A stretch of 64,000 bases of DNA from UBA1664 sp964531715. Its GTDB lineage: Bacteria; Pseudomonadota; Alphaproteobacteria; Micavibrionales; UBA1664. The DNA lies in NCBI GenBank assembly GCA_964531715.1, contig CAZHEE010000003.1, positions 1 through 64,000 on the forward strand, given 5' to 3'. Within the stretch, counting starts at the first letter, position 1; each line of letters starts with the position of its first letter. Below are positions 51,504 to 61,901 of the stretch, in pieces. Under the pieces are notes generated by a model. It made no database searches. It was not told the DNA's origin and saw nothing but the letters and a program-made list of their open reading frames with translations. The position numbers were made by a program, and so were the translations under genes.

Positions 51504-52496
51504 ATGAGCTGGCTCACCAATTTTATCCGCCCAAAAATTAATCCTTTCGGTAATCAAACCAAGGATGTTCCCGATAATTTATGGGATAAATGCCCATCTT
51601 GCGAGGGGATGCTGTTCCATCGCGATTTGAAGGCGGCTCAAAATGTTTGTTATCATTGCGGGCATCATTTACGCATTGATGTGGTCGAACGGCTGGAGCT
51701 TTTGTTTGATGACGGAAAATACAGACGCCACGCCGTGCCGAAAGTGGCCGAAGACCCATTAAAATTCAAGGATAAGAAACGCTATACTGACCGTTTAAGC
51801 GATGCGCAGAAAAAACGCGGACGTAAAGATGCGATTATCGTTGCCGAGGGCGATATTTACGGGCAAAGGGCGATGGTTGCGGCGTTCGATTTCGGCTTTA
51901 TGGGTGGATCTATGGGTGCAGGGGTCGGTGAAGGCATTGTCACCGCCGCGATGAAAGCGATTGAGAAAAAACTGCCGCTTCTTATTATTCCATCATCAGG
52001 TGGCGCGCGGATGCAGGAAGGCGCGATATCTTTGATGCAAATGCCGCGAACGACCGTGGCGGTGAATATGGTGAAGGAGGCAGGGCTACCTTATCTTGTG
52101 TTATTGACAGACCCGACAACGGGCGGTGTCTCGGCATCATTTGCAATGCTGGGCGATATTCATATCGCCGAGCCTGGTGCAATGATAGGCTTTGCAGGTA
52201 AGCGCGTGATACAGGAAACCATCCGTGAAGAATTGCCCGAAGACTTTCAAACAGCGGAATATCTTCTTGAGCATGGTATGGTTGATATGGTCGTGCCGCG
52301 CACCGATTTGCCTGAAACAATCGGGCGGATTATCGACCTGTTAATGAATAAAAGACAAAGTAAGTCCACCTCACCTGATCAGAATAAAAACAGTGATAAG
52401 GATAATGCAAAGATTGTGACAAATGTGCCTTTGCCTGATGTTGCACGTGGCGGAAACCACGCCCGTTTGATTGCAAAGAAGAAAGCCAAAAGTTAA
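51504..52496 (+). CDS. accD: Acetyl-CoA carboxylase carboxyltransferase subunit beta
   Basis: Transfers the carboxyl group from biotin to acetyl-CoA with AccA. 330 residues. The N-terminal zinc ribbon is CPSCEGMLFHRDLKAAQNVC then YHCGHHLRI. The crotonase-like core shows SSGGARMQEGAISLMQM and DPTTGGVSASFAMLGD. The C-terminal 50 residues are polar and probably disordered. It is followed by folC after 2 bp, a standard pairing. Confidence 0.97.
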   Translation: MSWLTNFIRPKINPFGNQTKDVPDNLWDKCPSCEGMLFHRDLKAAQNVCYHCGHHLRIDVVERLELLFDDGKYRRHAVPKVAEDPLKFKDKKRYTDRLSDAQKKRGRKDAIIVAEGDIYGQRAMVAAFDFGFMGGSMGAGVGEGIVTAAMKAIEKKLPLLIIPSSGGARMQEGAISLMQMPRTTVAVNMVKEAGLPYLVLLTDPTTGGVSASFAMLGDIHIAEPGAMIGFAGKRVIQETIREELPEDFQTAEYLLEHGMVDMVVPRTDLPETIGRIIDLLMNKRQSKSTSPDQNKNSDKDNAKIVTNVPLPDVARGGNHARLIAKKKAKS

Positions 52497-52498
52497 CA

Positions 52499-53734
52499 TT
52501 GCTGGATACATCCCACCCGAATAAAATTCTGCAAGCCAAGCTTGAGGCGATCTACAATCTCCATCAAAAAAAAATGGATTTTCGACTTGATAAAGGGCCG
52601 TATCGTGACCTTTTGGCAAATCTCGGCAATCCGCACTTATCACTACCGCCGACTATTCATATAGCCGGCACAAATGGCAAAGGTTCAACGCTTGCATTTC
52701 TTAAAAGTCTGTTGGAAGCGCAAGGGAAAACAGTTCACACCTATAGCTCGCCGCACTTGATAAAATTCAATGAACGCATTGTGATTGCAGGGCAGATGAT
52801 TGATGATAAGACGCTGGAACATTATATCGATTTAATTTTTGAGGTGAATAATGGCGGCGCGTTGACCTTCTTTGAATTTACGACTGCGCTGGCTTTTAAG
52901 GTTTTTGCTGATCATGAGGCAGATTATTGCTTGCTTGAAACCGGGCTTGGGGGGCGTCTGGATTGTACAAATGTAATTGAACAGCCGCTTGCGACAATTA
53001 TTGCGGCCATCGGCTATGACCATATGGATTATCTTGGAGACAATATTTGCCAAATTGCGGCAGAAAAGGCAGGCATTATGAAAGAAGGCGTGCCTTGCTT
53101 CATCGCGCCCCAAGCCTATGCCCAAGTCTATGACGTGTTTGAAAGCCATGCGGTAAAGCTGAATTGTTCACTTCATAAAGTGGAACGATTGGAGGATTTG
53201 CCGCCGCTCGGCTTGGCAGGGGAGCATCAAAAAGATAATGCCAGTACGGCTCTTGCTGCTATAGCATATCCCCTGAATGATATGACGAAAAAAGCCCTTC
53301 AAAACACATACTGGCCGGCGCGAATGGAAAAATTATCCGACACGCCCGAAATTTGGTTTGATTGCGGTCATAATGCCGATGGCGCAAAGGCGATTGCTCA
53401 ACAGCTGAAATCATGGACAGAAAAACAACCTGATCGGCCTATCCACCTTATTATAGGCTTGGCAGCGGATAAGGAGCCTGATGATTTTCTCGCGCCGCTG
53501 ACGCCCTTTTGTGACAGCGTTATATGCATTGACCTTATGAATGCGCGAAACCCTCAAACAGGTTTGGAACTAAAGAAACGTATAGCGTTCGAACAAGATA
53601 AATTTCAAATGGCAAAAAATTGTGAAGAAGCAATTCAAGTGATTTTAAGGAAAAGTAAGTCTGAAAACCCGATTATTCTTATCACAGGGTCATTATATCT
53701 TTACGAGCAAGCGACAGTATTCATAAAATCTTGA
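52499..53734 (+). CDS. folC: Folylpolyglutamate/dihydrofolate synthase
   Basis: Adds glutamate to folates and makes dihydrofolate from dihydropteroate. The Mur-ligase P-loop is HIAGTNGKGSTLAFLKSLLE (about 58-77); YSSPHLIKFNERI and ETGLGGRLDCTNVI follow, with the C-terminal ligand domain ending in ITGSLYLYEQA. The only start that gives the full N-terminus is TTG at 52499, 2 bp after the accD stop, consistent with translational coupling. 411 residues. Confidence 0.94.
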   Translation: MLDTSHPNKILQAKLEAIYNLHQKKMDFRLDKGPYRDLLANLGNPHLSLPPTIHIAGTNGKGSTLAFLKSLLEAQGKTVHTYSSPHLIKFNERIVIAGQMIDDKTLEHYIDLIFEVNNGGALTFFEFTTALAFKVFADHEADYCLLETGLGGRLDCTNVIEQPLATIIAAIGYDHMDYLGDNICQIAAEKAGIMKEGVPCFIAPQAYAQVYDVFESHAVKLNCSLHKVERLEDLPPLGLAGEHQKDNASTALAAIAYPLNDMTKKALQNTYWPARMEKLSDTPEIWFDCGHNADGAKAIAQQLKSWTEKQPDRPIHLIIGLAADKEPDDFLAPLTPFCDSVICIDLMNARNPQTGLELKKRIAFEQDKFQMAKNCEEAIQVILRKSKSENPIILITGSLYLYEQATVFIKS

Positions 53735-53812
53735 GCTTAATGACTCCAGTTATCTTGGATATATTTTAAAACATAACAAAGTGAAAAATATTAAGTAAAT
53801 AATACAGTATTT

Positions 53813-55150
53813 TTAATTTTTAGAAACATGCATCGTAATTAAAAAGCTCACACCTAAGGTCATAAAACTCACCGATTGAATGATTACAAAAGCCCATGTA
53901 ACCATCTCGATCGTTTGACCATTGAAAGTTGGGAGTATGATTGCAAACGCTGTAATATTTATTAAAGAATAAGCCATGACAAGCCATCTTTTATGCACAG
54001 CATAGGCTTGCTGAATAAAATAATTTCCGAGAGCCGCGAAGGGAATGAAGATGAGGAATATCTTAAAAATCGCCAGTAAATTATCGGCTTTTTTGATCTC
54101 CAAATTGGAAAGATAGGAAATGATGCCGATAATGACATCTGCAAAAATATAGCACATAACCGCTATCGCGATTGAGACTATAAATAATCTTAAGCTCATG
54201 ACTAAAAAGCTTTTCATGATAAATTCTTTTGTCTCGGCAGTGGTTTGATTGCTCATAGACGGAAAGAAAACAGTTAGAAAGCTTCGCGTCGGGATGGCGG
54301 CAAGCATTAATAATTTAAACCCAAGCATATAGATTGCGGCGGAGCCTGCCTCCATCGTTGATAAAGTGCGATTAATCACTATCGGCTTCATCAATTCAGA
54401 GGCGAGCATTAACATTTGCGGTATGATGAGCGGCAGAATAATCAAAGCAAAAGTCAGCGGTTGAAGTTTAAAACTCTTACCCTTCACATTTGCAATTTGT
54501 GCATAAAGAAACAAGGTCAGCGCGGTCATCACACCAATTCCGACCATGAGTGACAGGCCAATCATTTGGTATGCATCTTCAAAAAATGCTGCATTATAGC
54601 CAAAAAGTATAAGACCAATAACAACCGCAACATTAATCAGAATTTGCCCTAAAGGTTGCGCCCAGAAATTTCCGTAAAAATTGAGGAGAGCCGACACCGC
54701 ACCCGCCAATGTAGTACAAACAAAACCGACAATAATAATTTGCATGAGCGGTATAGCCTGCACAAAAGCTTCCGTGCTTAAACCTGGCGCTAAAAAGGCC
54801 AGTATGTGTTGCGGATATATCACCCCATAAAACAAAACAGGTATTAGCAGAAGCATAATAAACGCCATAAAATGATGAGTGAAGGTAATGCATTCACTGT
54901 CTTTCCCCTCTGCGCAGTATTGTGATAATTTTGGAATAACAACATATTTAAAAAGTTGCTGCGCGATCACTGTATTGCCCAAAATCATGAAAGCCATGAG
55001 GATGCGAAACACATCCATAACCTCCCCCGCGCCAATTACGCGAATAAAGATTATATCAAGGAGCAAGCCAAACGCAGGCGAAAGATAAAGCAGAATAGTC
55101 AGCCCGAAAATCTTATTAAACAGGGGATGGCGGGTAAGATCTTTTATCAT
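53813..55150 (-). CDS. MurJ/MVF-like lipid-linked oligosaccharide flippase
   Basis: 445 residues with 12-14 membrane segments. N-terminal IIFIRVIGAGEVMDVFRIL resembles the MurJ/MviN start (GxxxDAFxxA type), and the whole has the MOP-superfamily layout. It lies in a polysaccharide cluster, so export of an exopolysaccharide unit is more likely than lipid II transport. The stop and start of neighbouring genes overlap by 4 bp, indicating an operon. Confidence 0.8.
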   Translation of the reverse strand: MIKDLTRHPLFNKIFGLTILLYLSPAFGLLLDIIFIRVIGAGEVMDVFRILMAFMILGNTVIAQQLFKYVVIPKLSQYCAEGKDSECITFTHHFMAFIMLLLIPVLFYGVIYPQHILAFLAPGLSTEAFVQAIPLMQIIIVGFVCTTLAGAVSALLNFYGNFWAQPLGQILINVAVVIGLILFGYNAAFFEDAYQMIGLSLMVGIGVMTALTLFLYAQIANVKGKSFKLQPLTFALIILPLIIPQMLMLASELMKPIVINRTLSTMEAGSAAIYMLGFKLLMLAAIPTRSFLTVFFPSMSNQTTAETKEFIMKSFLVMSLRLFIVSIAIAVMCYIFADVIIGIISYLSNLEIKKADNLLAIFKIFLIFIPFAALGNYFIQQAYAVHKRWLVMAYSLINITAFAIILPTFNGQTIEMVTWAFVIIQSVSFMTLGVSFLITMHVSKN

Positions 55151-56301
55151 TTTGCATCTATAAAATGCTGCAACCCATCAATCATTTGTGTGGCGGCATT
55201 ATCAGGATTATAGGGTTCAATATGATTGAGACAATTTTGAGCAGTTGCCTCAAAATTTGTAAAATGTTTTGTTGCTTTCATCATAATTTGCGCAATATCT
55301 TCCGCTTTATAAGGGTTCAAACGAAACCCCGTCTCGCCTTCAATGACAAGTTCGGGAACGCAACCACATGTCTTGCTCACTAAAACAGGGCAACCATAAT
55401 GCAGGGCTTCATTAACAACCAATCCCCAAGGCTCGCTTATGCTTGGAAGAATGAAAAAATGCGCGCTCATATAGCTTTGTGAAAGTTTATCCCCGCTTTG
55501 ACTGTCGAGAAAATGGATATGATTGGAGAGGTTCAATGCGTTGACTTGTTGTTTTAAGCGTTCTTCCTTAGACCCGCCACCAATTATATTCAAATGTGCC
55601 TGCGGCATATCTTGCACAATGAAAGAGAAAGCCTCAATCAAGCGCGACAGGTTTTTTTCTGGTGATATCCGCCCGACATAAAGGAAGGTCAGAGGAATAT
55701 CACTTGCCTTTAATGCGGCACGGCTGTTCAAGATTAGAGCTGTATTGTAAGCCTCTGGCAAGGACGCGGCTTGCACGCGTTGATGCCATTGTGACGGTTT
55801 GATACCAAGAGATAATGCATAGTCTTTAGCCCGTTCACCGTAACCAAATACACCATCGGCAAATTTGAAAATCGCTCTCTTAATCAATGTTTTAAGAGCA
55901 TTTGAAGTATTGTCATGAAGCGTTGAATCACAAAATAAAATAAATTTTTTACGTTTGATTTTGACGAGTAGCATTTGTAACCAGATTTCAGGTTTTTCAA
56001 ACCCTGTAAGGACAAAGATATCCGCCTTTGATGCCCATGTCAGTGCAGCAATTTTGCGCATCCGTGTTAATAACGAAACATCCTGATAAGCCCCTTTGAA
56101 TAAAAGATGATAAGGATAGGCGTGACAGGAATGGTCAACCCCACTTAAAGATTTACGACGGCCTTCCGTCTCGGCAATATGATAGATGGTCACATTAATA
56201 TCGGCGGCTTTCGCTTGGTGCGACAGAGCCGTAAACACCGCCGCCTTATAGCGCGACCAGAGAATGTTATGCCAGATATCAACCTTAAAAGACCTAGACA
56301 T
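55147..56301 (-). CDS. Family 4-type glycosyltransferase
   Basis: 384 residues from MSRSFKVDIWHNILWSRYKA (56301; frame open further upstream but that part overlaps the acetyltransferase gene and lacks a start signal). GT-B fold; the C-terminal half has FLYVGRISPEKNLSRLIEAF and PSISEPWGLVVNEALHYGCP, the EX7E-type site of GT4. Sugar and acceptor not predictable. Overlaps the upstream acetyltransferase gene by 8 bp and the flippase by 4 bp. Confidence 0.88.
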   Translation of the reverse strand: MSRSFKVDIWHNILWSRYKAAVFTALSHQAKAADINVTIYHIAETEGRRKSLSGVDHSCHAYPYHLLFKGAYQDVSLLTRMRKIAALTWASKADIFVLTGFEKPEIWLQMLLVKIKRKKFILFCDSTLHDNTSNALKTLIKRAIFKFADGVFGYGERAKDYALSLGIKPSQWHQRVQAASLPEAYNTALILNSRAALKASDIPLTFLYVGRISPEKNLSRLIEAFSFIVQDMPQAHLNIIGGGSKEERLKQQVNALNLSNHIHFLDSQSGDKLSQSYMSAHFFILPSISEPWGLVVNEALHYGCPVLVSKTCGCVPELVIEGETGFRLNPYKAEDIAQIMMKATKHFTNFEATAQNCLNHIEPYNPDNAATQMIDGLQHFIDAK

Positions 56302-56863
56302 TTTTTTGCCTGTCGCGGATTTCTTTTGCAGGATTGCCTGCAACAATTTTGGCTGGTGCAACATCATTCAAAACAACTGCTTTCGCCCCAATCATCGCGC
56401 CTTCCCCGATTGTCACACCCGGCGCAATAAATACCCCTGTTGCAATCCAAACCTCATCTTGAATTGTGACAGTCTTGTTAATTAGGGGAAAATCTATGCA
56501 TTTATAATCATGGGTCGCTGCGCAGATATAGCTGCCTTGCGAAATGACACTATGATTGCCGATATTAATTGTACCAAGGCTATAAAGCTCCGCCCTGTCG
56601 CCAATCCAGACATAATCGCCAAGAGTGACATTCCACGGATAAGTCACGCGCGCGGATGGTCGAATGAGAACATTTTTACCGACTTTCGCCCCGAAAAGCC
56701 GCCATAAAAAACGCCGCCAGCCATGAAAAAATTGCGGGCTAGGCGCAATTAACAGGGCCTGCACAATCCACCAAAGCTGCACAATAAAAGCAGAGCGGCC
56801 GCGAAAGCCTTCCTTAACTTTAAATTGTGATAAATCCATATAATGGTTTTTGGTTTTAGCCAT
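56294..56863 (-). CDS. WcaF-like hexapeptide acetyltransferase
   Basis: 189 residues. Left-handed beta-helix repeats (IRPSARVTYPWNVTLGDYVW; IGDRAELYSLGTINIGNHSV; GSYICAATHDYKCIDFPLI) with the catalytic His in ATHDY. It is close to colanic-acid WcaF and predicted to O-acetylate a sugar of the exopolysaccharide. Overlaps both neighbours by 8 bp. Confidence 0.92.
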   Translation of the reverse strand: MAKTKNHYMDLSQFKVKEGFRGRSAFIVQLWWIVQALLIAPSPQFFHGWRRFLWRLFGAKVGKNVLIRPSARVTYPWNVTLGDYVWIGDRAELYSLGTINIGNHSVISQGSYICAATHDYKCIDFPLINKTVTIQDEVWIATGVFIAPGVTIGEGAMIGAKAVVLNDVAPAKIVAGNPAKEIRDRQKNV

Positions 56864-57950
56864 CCATCAGACTTTCGATTGTTTTTAAAGCTTGCGCCCT
56901 GTCGGTTTCAAAAGCTTCAACTGTTTGTTTTTTCAAGATTTTAAAATCATTCAGGTTTTCGATATAGCCTTCAATTTTTTCAACGGCATGGCTCACAAAA
57001 TCCATGTCTTGTTCGAACACCGCGCCACATAGTCCGATTTGGTCACTGATACATCCCCGATTATAGGAAAGGACAGGAATGCCGCATGCCATAGCCTCGG
57101 CAATAACGGTCGGTTGCGCCTCGTTAAAATAGCGTGTCGGAAACAGAAACAAATCAATATCTTTATAGAATTTCATCTTTTCGTCATCGTAAACTGCACC
57201 ACGATAATCAAGTTGCGCACCAAATTTTTGTTGCGCATCCTCAATCACTTGACGGTCCGAATCCGATACGGGCGGCCCTGCCAATATGGCCTTAATACTC
57301 AATCCTTTATTCGCGCAAGCCTCAATCGTCTGAAGAAAAAGACGCAATCCTTTTTCCTTATTAAGGTTACTGAGATGACCTATTGTAAACGGTTTGATCA
57401 CTGCACGCTTAAGGTTGGTTTGCTTAGGCAAGGTTACGAAAGCACTATTCGAAATGACTTTGCTTTTAACATTGCCATATTGATCCTGAAACCTTTGCGC
57501 CATGAGGTTGCAAAGAAAAAAATGCGTGGTTCGTTTCGGTAAAATCTTTACTAATATTCTTATCAGCGTTAATGAATTATCAATATAATGGAAGCTATGA
57601 TGATGGAGTGTGACAGGAGATTTTTTAAATCGTGTGGCGATAGCCAGAATATTTGTATAAATTAAACCGATTCCACCTTCACAAGCAATATAAACAGCCG
57701 TATTTCGGCGTGATTTTAAAATAGCCAGCGCGGCCTTCACTGTAAGAAACAGTCTTACCAAATTATAAAGCACTGGCCTCCTGAAAAATTCGCTTTGAGG
57801 CACTAAATTATGTCTTACCACTATGTATTTATGTGATAAGAGGTTTGACATTTGCAGTGTTATAAAGGAAAAACCATGAACAGGCGGCGGAAATTGCCCT
57901 ATGACCATTATTACCGGCTTTTTCTGGTTACTATTTTTATCACTCATCAT
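56856..57950 (-). CDS. Family 4-type glycosyltransferase
   Basis: 364 residues. N-terminal GQFPPPVHGFSFITLQMSN is the donor-domain loop; C-terminal FTIGHLSNLNKEKGLRLFLQ and FLFPTRYFNEAQPTVIAEAM carry the Glu pair of GT4 enzymes. First gene of the minus-strand polysaccharide operon, diverging from the Wzy-like gene over 52 bp. Confidence 0.88.
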   Translation of the reverse strand: MMSDKNSNQKKPVIMVIGQFPPPVHGFSFITLQMSNLLSHKYIVVRHNLVPQSEFFRRPVLYNLVRLFLTVKAALAILKSRRNTAVYIACEGGIGLIYTNILAIATRFKKSPVTLHHHSFHYIDNSLTLIRILVKILPKRTTHFFLCNLMAQRFQDQYGNVKSKVISNSAFVTLPKQTNLKRAVIKPFTIGHLSNLNKEKGLRLFLQTIEACANKGLSIKAILAGPPVSDSDRQVIEDAQQKFGAQLDYRGAVYDDEKMKFYKDIDLFLFPTRYFNEAQPTVIAEAMACGIPVLSYNRGCISDQIGLCGAVFEQDMDFVSHAVEKIEGYIENLNDFKILKKQTVEAFETDRAQALKTIESLMDG

Positions 57951-58002
57951 TTATAGTAAGTATGCTTAGTATTTCATCAAAAGGCTAGGTAGTATTGTTT
58001 CT

Positions 58003-59421
58003 ATGAATGAAGTCGGGACATTTAGGTTGAATAAAATCGAACCGATTTTAAAGAGCCGAAATAATGCTTTTGATACGATATTTTCGGGGATTTTAATAAC
58101 GCTTCTTATGCTGTGTATCGGTTATGCCCTCGGGCGTTTCGGTGATCATCCCTTTGCGCTTATACTCTTATCCCTTAACGGGTTTATGGCGATTGTCGGT
58201 ATGATTAAAGCAATAAGGCGGCAAGCCTCGATTCATTTTATCGCTTTTATGTTTTGCTACTTATTTTTTTCGCTTGCACCGATTGCACAAGTTGGCGCGG
58301 CAAGTGACCCTGTTTTTGAAATCGGGTTTATTCTTTTAAAGGCATCATTTGCAACCTTTATCTTTACATTTTTAGGCTTATTGACCTTGATTGCATCAAG
58401 TTCGTTTATCAAAAACACCATACAAAAAGATACGAGAAAAGATACAGATTCAGGCCATTTTGGTTTGTTATATATCATGACTCTTGTTGTGGCGCTTATC
58501 TCGCTAGGGTTATTTAGGGAAGGATTATTCACATCGCGCGAGGGGTTTAATATTATTCTCACATCCATATTTAAGGATCAGGCAATTGCCTTGGTCGCCA
58601 TGAATATTTTGAAGCTCACACCATTTTTTGGCGCGGTTATAGGCCTTCGCGCCGCAATGCGTATGAAAAGAAAAGATATGATTGCTGCCTTTTTATTTCT
58701 ACTGTTGCTTGCAGTAGTTATTAACAACCCGATGACCAGCCCGCGATATTATCTGGCAGGAATTGCGTTTTTCTTTATCGATTACATGTTTGCAGGACAG
58801 CGAACCCGCTTACTCTCACTCCTGCTGATTATCGGCATTTTGACCGCGCCGCTTTTTCATGTATTCAGGCGTGATGCGCCAATCGAGATGCCCGTACCTG
58901 AAAAAACCTTGATGGAAGATACACTTTTATCAATGGATTATGACGGGTTTCAACTGGGCAGCTATACATTGTTAAATGCTGATAAAGAGGGGTTAAGTTA
59001 CGGGAATAATTTACTGGGTGCCGTTCTTTTTTTCGTGCCGCGAAAGTTATGGGAGGATAAACCGCCGCCGACATCGCATATTATCTATGAAACAATGATT
59101 GAATACAGATTGGTTGGTACAAATAACCTCTCGACCCCTCTTGTTTTTGAAGGCTATTACGCATTTGCATGGATAGGTGTCATAGGGATCAGCCTTATTT
59201 TCTGGTGGCTGATTGCTATAATCACAAGATATTCATGGGCGGATGACACATCCTTTATGTTTTTAACAAGATGTATTATGGCAGGGTTAACCTTAATTTT
59301 GCTTAGAGGTACGCTCATGGTTGCAATGTCTGCCATTGTGGGATTTGTGATAGCGGCCGCATTACCTTATATTATTTTTAATCTGAAACGTATCTTTAAA
59401 CCAAAATCTGTTTATTCATGA
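58003..59421 (+). CDS. Wzy-like polysaccharide polymerase (O-antigen ligase/polymerase type)
   Basis: 472 residues with ten or more membrane segments and a larger periplasmic loop (about 305-375: RRDAPIEMPVPEKTLMEDTL; FFVPRKLWEDKPPPTSHIIY). The FVPRKLWxDKP-type motif is typical of oligosaccharide repeat-unit polymerases. Sequence of this class is poorly conserved, so the call rests on topology, this motif and the cluster. The next gene overlaps it by 4 bp. Confidence 0.78.
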   Translation: MNEVGTFRLNKIEPILKSRNNAFDTIFSGILITLLMLCIGYALGRFGDHPFALILLSLNGFMAIVGMIKAIRRQASIHFIAFMFCYLFFSLAPIAQVGAASDPVFEIGFILLKASFATFIFTFLGLLTLIASSSFIKNTIQKDTRKDTDSGHFGLLYIMTLVVALISLGLFREGLFTSREGFNIILTSIFKDQAIALVAMNILKLTPFFGAVIGLRAAMRMKRKDMIAAFLFLLLLAVVINNPMTSPRYYLAGIAFFFIDYMFAGQRTRLLSLLLIIGILTAPLFHVFRRDAPIEMPVPEKTLMEDTLLSMDYDGFQLGSYTLLNADKEGLSYGNNLLGAVLFFVPRKLWEDKPPPTSHIIYETMIEYRLVGTNNLSTPLVFEGYYAFAWIGVIGISLIFWWLIAIITRYSWADDTSFMFLTRCIMAGLTLILLRGTLMVAMSAIVGFVIAAALPYIIFNLKRIFKPKSVYS

Positions 59422-60644
59422 AAATCCTCTTTTTATCCATCAATCATGCCCCTGAAAAGACGGGCATTGGCAAATATCAGGGTGAAATGGCGCGTTGGTT
59501 CATTGAACAGGGACATCAGGTTCATTGCGTGACCGCGCCGCCTTACTATCCAGAATGGGCGGTTCAGTCTGGCTATAAAGCATGGGCGTATAAGACTGAA
59601 ACATTAGATGGGGCAAAGGTCACACGCGTGCCGCTTTATGTGCCTAAAAACCCGGGTGGGTTAAAACGCCTCATTCATCTTACAAGCTTTGGCATAAGCT
59701 GCCTGCCTGTCATGTTATGGCGGGCTTTTAAAGATAAGCCTGATGCGATTCTCATGACTGCACCGCCGTTGATGGCCGCCCCTGCCGCGCTCCTCGCCGC
59801 GAAGATTGGCAGGGCTCGTTCTATTCTTCATATTCAGGATTTTGAGGTTGATGCGGCGTTTGAGCTTGGGCTTCTCAAAAACCCGAAACTTAAAAAACTC
59901 GCTTTATGGTTTGAGCGCAAAGCCCTTGGCGCATTTGACATTGTCTCAACCATCTCGCCAAATATGCAAAAACGCCTGATGGATAAAGGATTACCAGAAA
60001 ATAAGACCGCGCTTGTGCCGAACTGGGCAAATATTGATATGTTTGATGCCTTGCCAAAAGATACAGCGAACCCATGGCTTCAAAAATATAAGGGCGAAAA
60101 TCCCGATGCGATTCTCGCGGTTTATTCGGGTAATTTGGGGCAAAAGCAAGGCCTTGAAACCATTGTAGAGGTCGCGCAAATTTTAAACATAAGCGCACCA
60201 TATATTCAATTTATTATTAGCGGTGATGGTGCAGGGCGCGAGGCAATGGTGAAACAGGCCGAGGGTTTAAATAATATCACCTTTGTACCGCTCCAACCCT
60301 TTGAGGATTTTCTCCATTTGATGGTCGCGGCGGACATGCATCTTCTGCCTCAAAAGGCAGGCGCCGCCGATTTGGTTATGCCGTCAAAGCTGGGGAATAT
60401 TTTGTCAAGCGGGCGCCCTGTGATAGTCGGCGCACCGCAAGGCACACAAGTTCATAGCGCGATTGAGGAATGCGGTTTGGCGGTTGAACCTGAAAACGCG
60501 ACTGAGTTCGCAGATGCGATTTTGACACTCGCCAAAGATGAAAAAGAGCGCGAGTTAATGGGTAAAGCCGCCCGCGCCCGCGCTGAACGCGATTGGGGGA
60601 AGGAAAGCTTACTCAAGAGAATGGAAAGCTTACTGAAAAATTAA
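59418..60644 (+). CDS. WcaI-like glycosyltransferase
   Basis: 408 residues. MKILFLSINHAPEKTGIGKY then GHQVHCVTAPPYYPEW is the signature of WcaI (colanic acid). The GT-B C-terminal domain has AVYSGNLGQKQGLETIVEVA and a PSKLGNILSSGRPVIV block. Likely adds a sugar to the lipid-linked unit. ATGA overlap with the polymerase gene. Confidence 0.92.
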   Translation: MKILFLSINHAPEKTGIGKYQGEMARWFIEQGHQVHCVTAPPYYPEWAVQSGYKAWAYKTETLDGAKVTRVPLYVPKNPGGLKRLIHLTSFGISCLPVMLWRAFKDKPDAILMTAPPLMAAPAALLAAKIGRARSILHIQDFEVDAAFELGLLKNPKLKKLALWFERKALGAFDIVSTISPNMQKRLMDKGLPENKTALVPNWANIDMFDALPKDTANPWLQKYKGENPDAILAVYSGNLGQKQGLETIVEVAQILNISAPYIQFIISGDGAGREAMVKQAEGLNNITFVPLQPFEDFLHLMVAADMHLLPQKAGAADLVMPSKLGNILSSGRPVIVGAPQGTQVHSAIEECGLAVEPENATEFADAILTLAKDEKERELMGKAARARAERDWGKESLLKRMESLLKN

Positions 60645-61311
60645 CTCGCTTCATAAATTTCGCTCAGGAACGAAAATTCTGGGGACAGGAGCGCGGTGTA
60701 GAGAAAAAACGCACCGATTAAAATGAAACCCATCGAGGTTATGATATTCAATCGTTTAACAATTTTAGTATCTGAAAGGGCTTGTTTAATTTGTGTTGTT
60801 AATGTGATTAGCAAGATATCACTTTGTATATAAACAACGGCAATAATCCCCAATCCTAACAAAACATCTGTGGTTTCGAAGTCGCCGACAGGAATAAGCG
60901 TCGGCATTATCCCTAAGAAATATAATATCGGATATGGATTGGCGAGAGTGAGTAATATACCTGAGACATAATTTTCAATGAAACCAGATTTACTTTCATG
61001 GTCTAGACGACCTGTCCAAACGCCCTCATCTAAATTGCTTAAACCCTTATAACCAATATAAAAGAGGTAACCAGCACCAACTATTTAAAAATAATATCAT
61101 AGGACTCAAAAAAGTTAGTGACAATTTCCAATCCTAAGGCTGCAATGATGAAATAGGACATGCATATTGTTAAAATACCCAGCGATAAATATAAGGCAGG
61201 CAGGAAACCGTCATTAAGCGCCCGTGTTATTTTCAATGCTTGCCCGGGTCCGGGCTTGATCCACAGCAAAGCAAGCGAGATGAAAAAGATAAACGCGCTT
61301 TCAAGCGTCAT
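60641..61311 (-). pseudogene. LysE/RhtB-family exporter, frameshifted
   Basis: Reading from 61311: SLALLWIKPGPGQALKITRA (family start PGP), then ALGLEIVTNFFESYDIIFK and a stop at 61081-61083. In the next frame the protein continues VGAGYLFYIGYKGLSNLDEG, then LTLANPYPILYFLGIMPTLI to 60641. One base missing from an A run (TTTAAATAG for TTTAAAATAG) accounts for the break. About 223 residues and six membrane segments if intact. May be a sequencing error. Its start overlaps the EVE gene stop by 4 bp. Confidence 0.85.
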
Positions 61312-61730
61312 GATGGCTCACCCTCCTGATCGGACAGATTTATGATAAAATGCCATTCTTCCTCGCGGACAGGGCTGACCGAAAGGCGCGATTGCTTGAG
61401 AAGCGCCATATTTTCAAGTTCAGGAATTTGTTTGATTTTCGCCAATATGACAGGATTTTTTACGGGTCTAACAGCCTTAAAATCTACCATACCGAACCGC
61501 TCTGTTTCATCCGTATGGTCAGGGTAATATTCGCGCACGACCTCAACAATGCCGACAATCTCTTTGCCTTCATTGGAGTGATAGAAAAAAGCCTGGTCGC
61601 CGATTTTCATCGCCTTCATATTATTTGCGGCCTGATAATTGCGCACACCATCCCAATGCTCGACACCTTTTTGAACATGGTCGTCCCAACTCCATTTATA
61701 TGGTTCGGATTTTATCAGCCAATATTGCAT
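61308..61730 (-). CDS. EVE-domain protein
   Basis: 140 residues from MQYWLIKSEPYKWSWDDHVQ; upstream in-frame Met codons are possible but the EVE family begins at this point. WDGVRNYQAANNMKAMKIGD and the QAFFYHSNEGKEIVGIVEVV block are diagnostic. EVE domains are PUA-related and bind modified bases in DNA or RNA; target here unknown. Overlaps the exporter start by 4 bp. Confidence 0.92.
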   Translation of the reverse strand: MQYWLIKSEPYKWSWDDHVQKGVEHWDGVRNYQAANNMKAMKIGDQAFFYHSNEGKEIVGIVEVVREYYPDHTDETERFGMVDFKAVRPVKNPVILAKIKQIPELENMALLKQSRLSVSPVREEEWHFIINLSDQEGEPS

Positions 61731-61901
61731 TGCATTCATGATGCGGGGTGTGGGCGTAAAGTCAAGATACTTCGTCATTGCATTTTTCATTTAGGAATAA
61801 GTGTAATTCAGACTTTAAAAATATTGAAATGCTAGGGTCTACCCTTATAGATAAGGATATAATTTAATGGTTTAATAAATTAAAGAAGGAGTTGTTAAAA
61901 C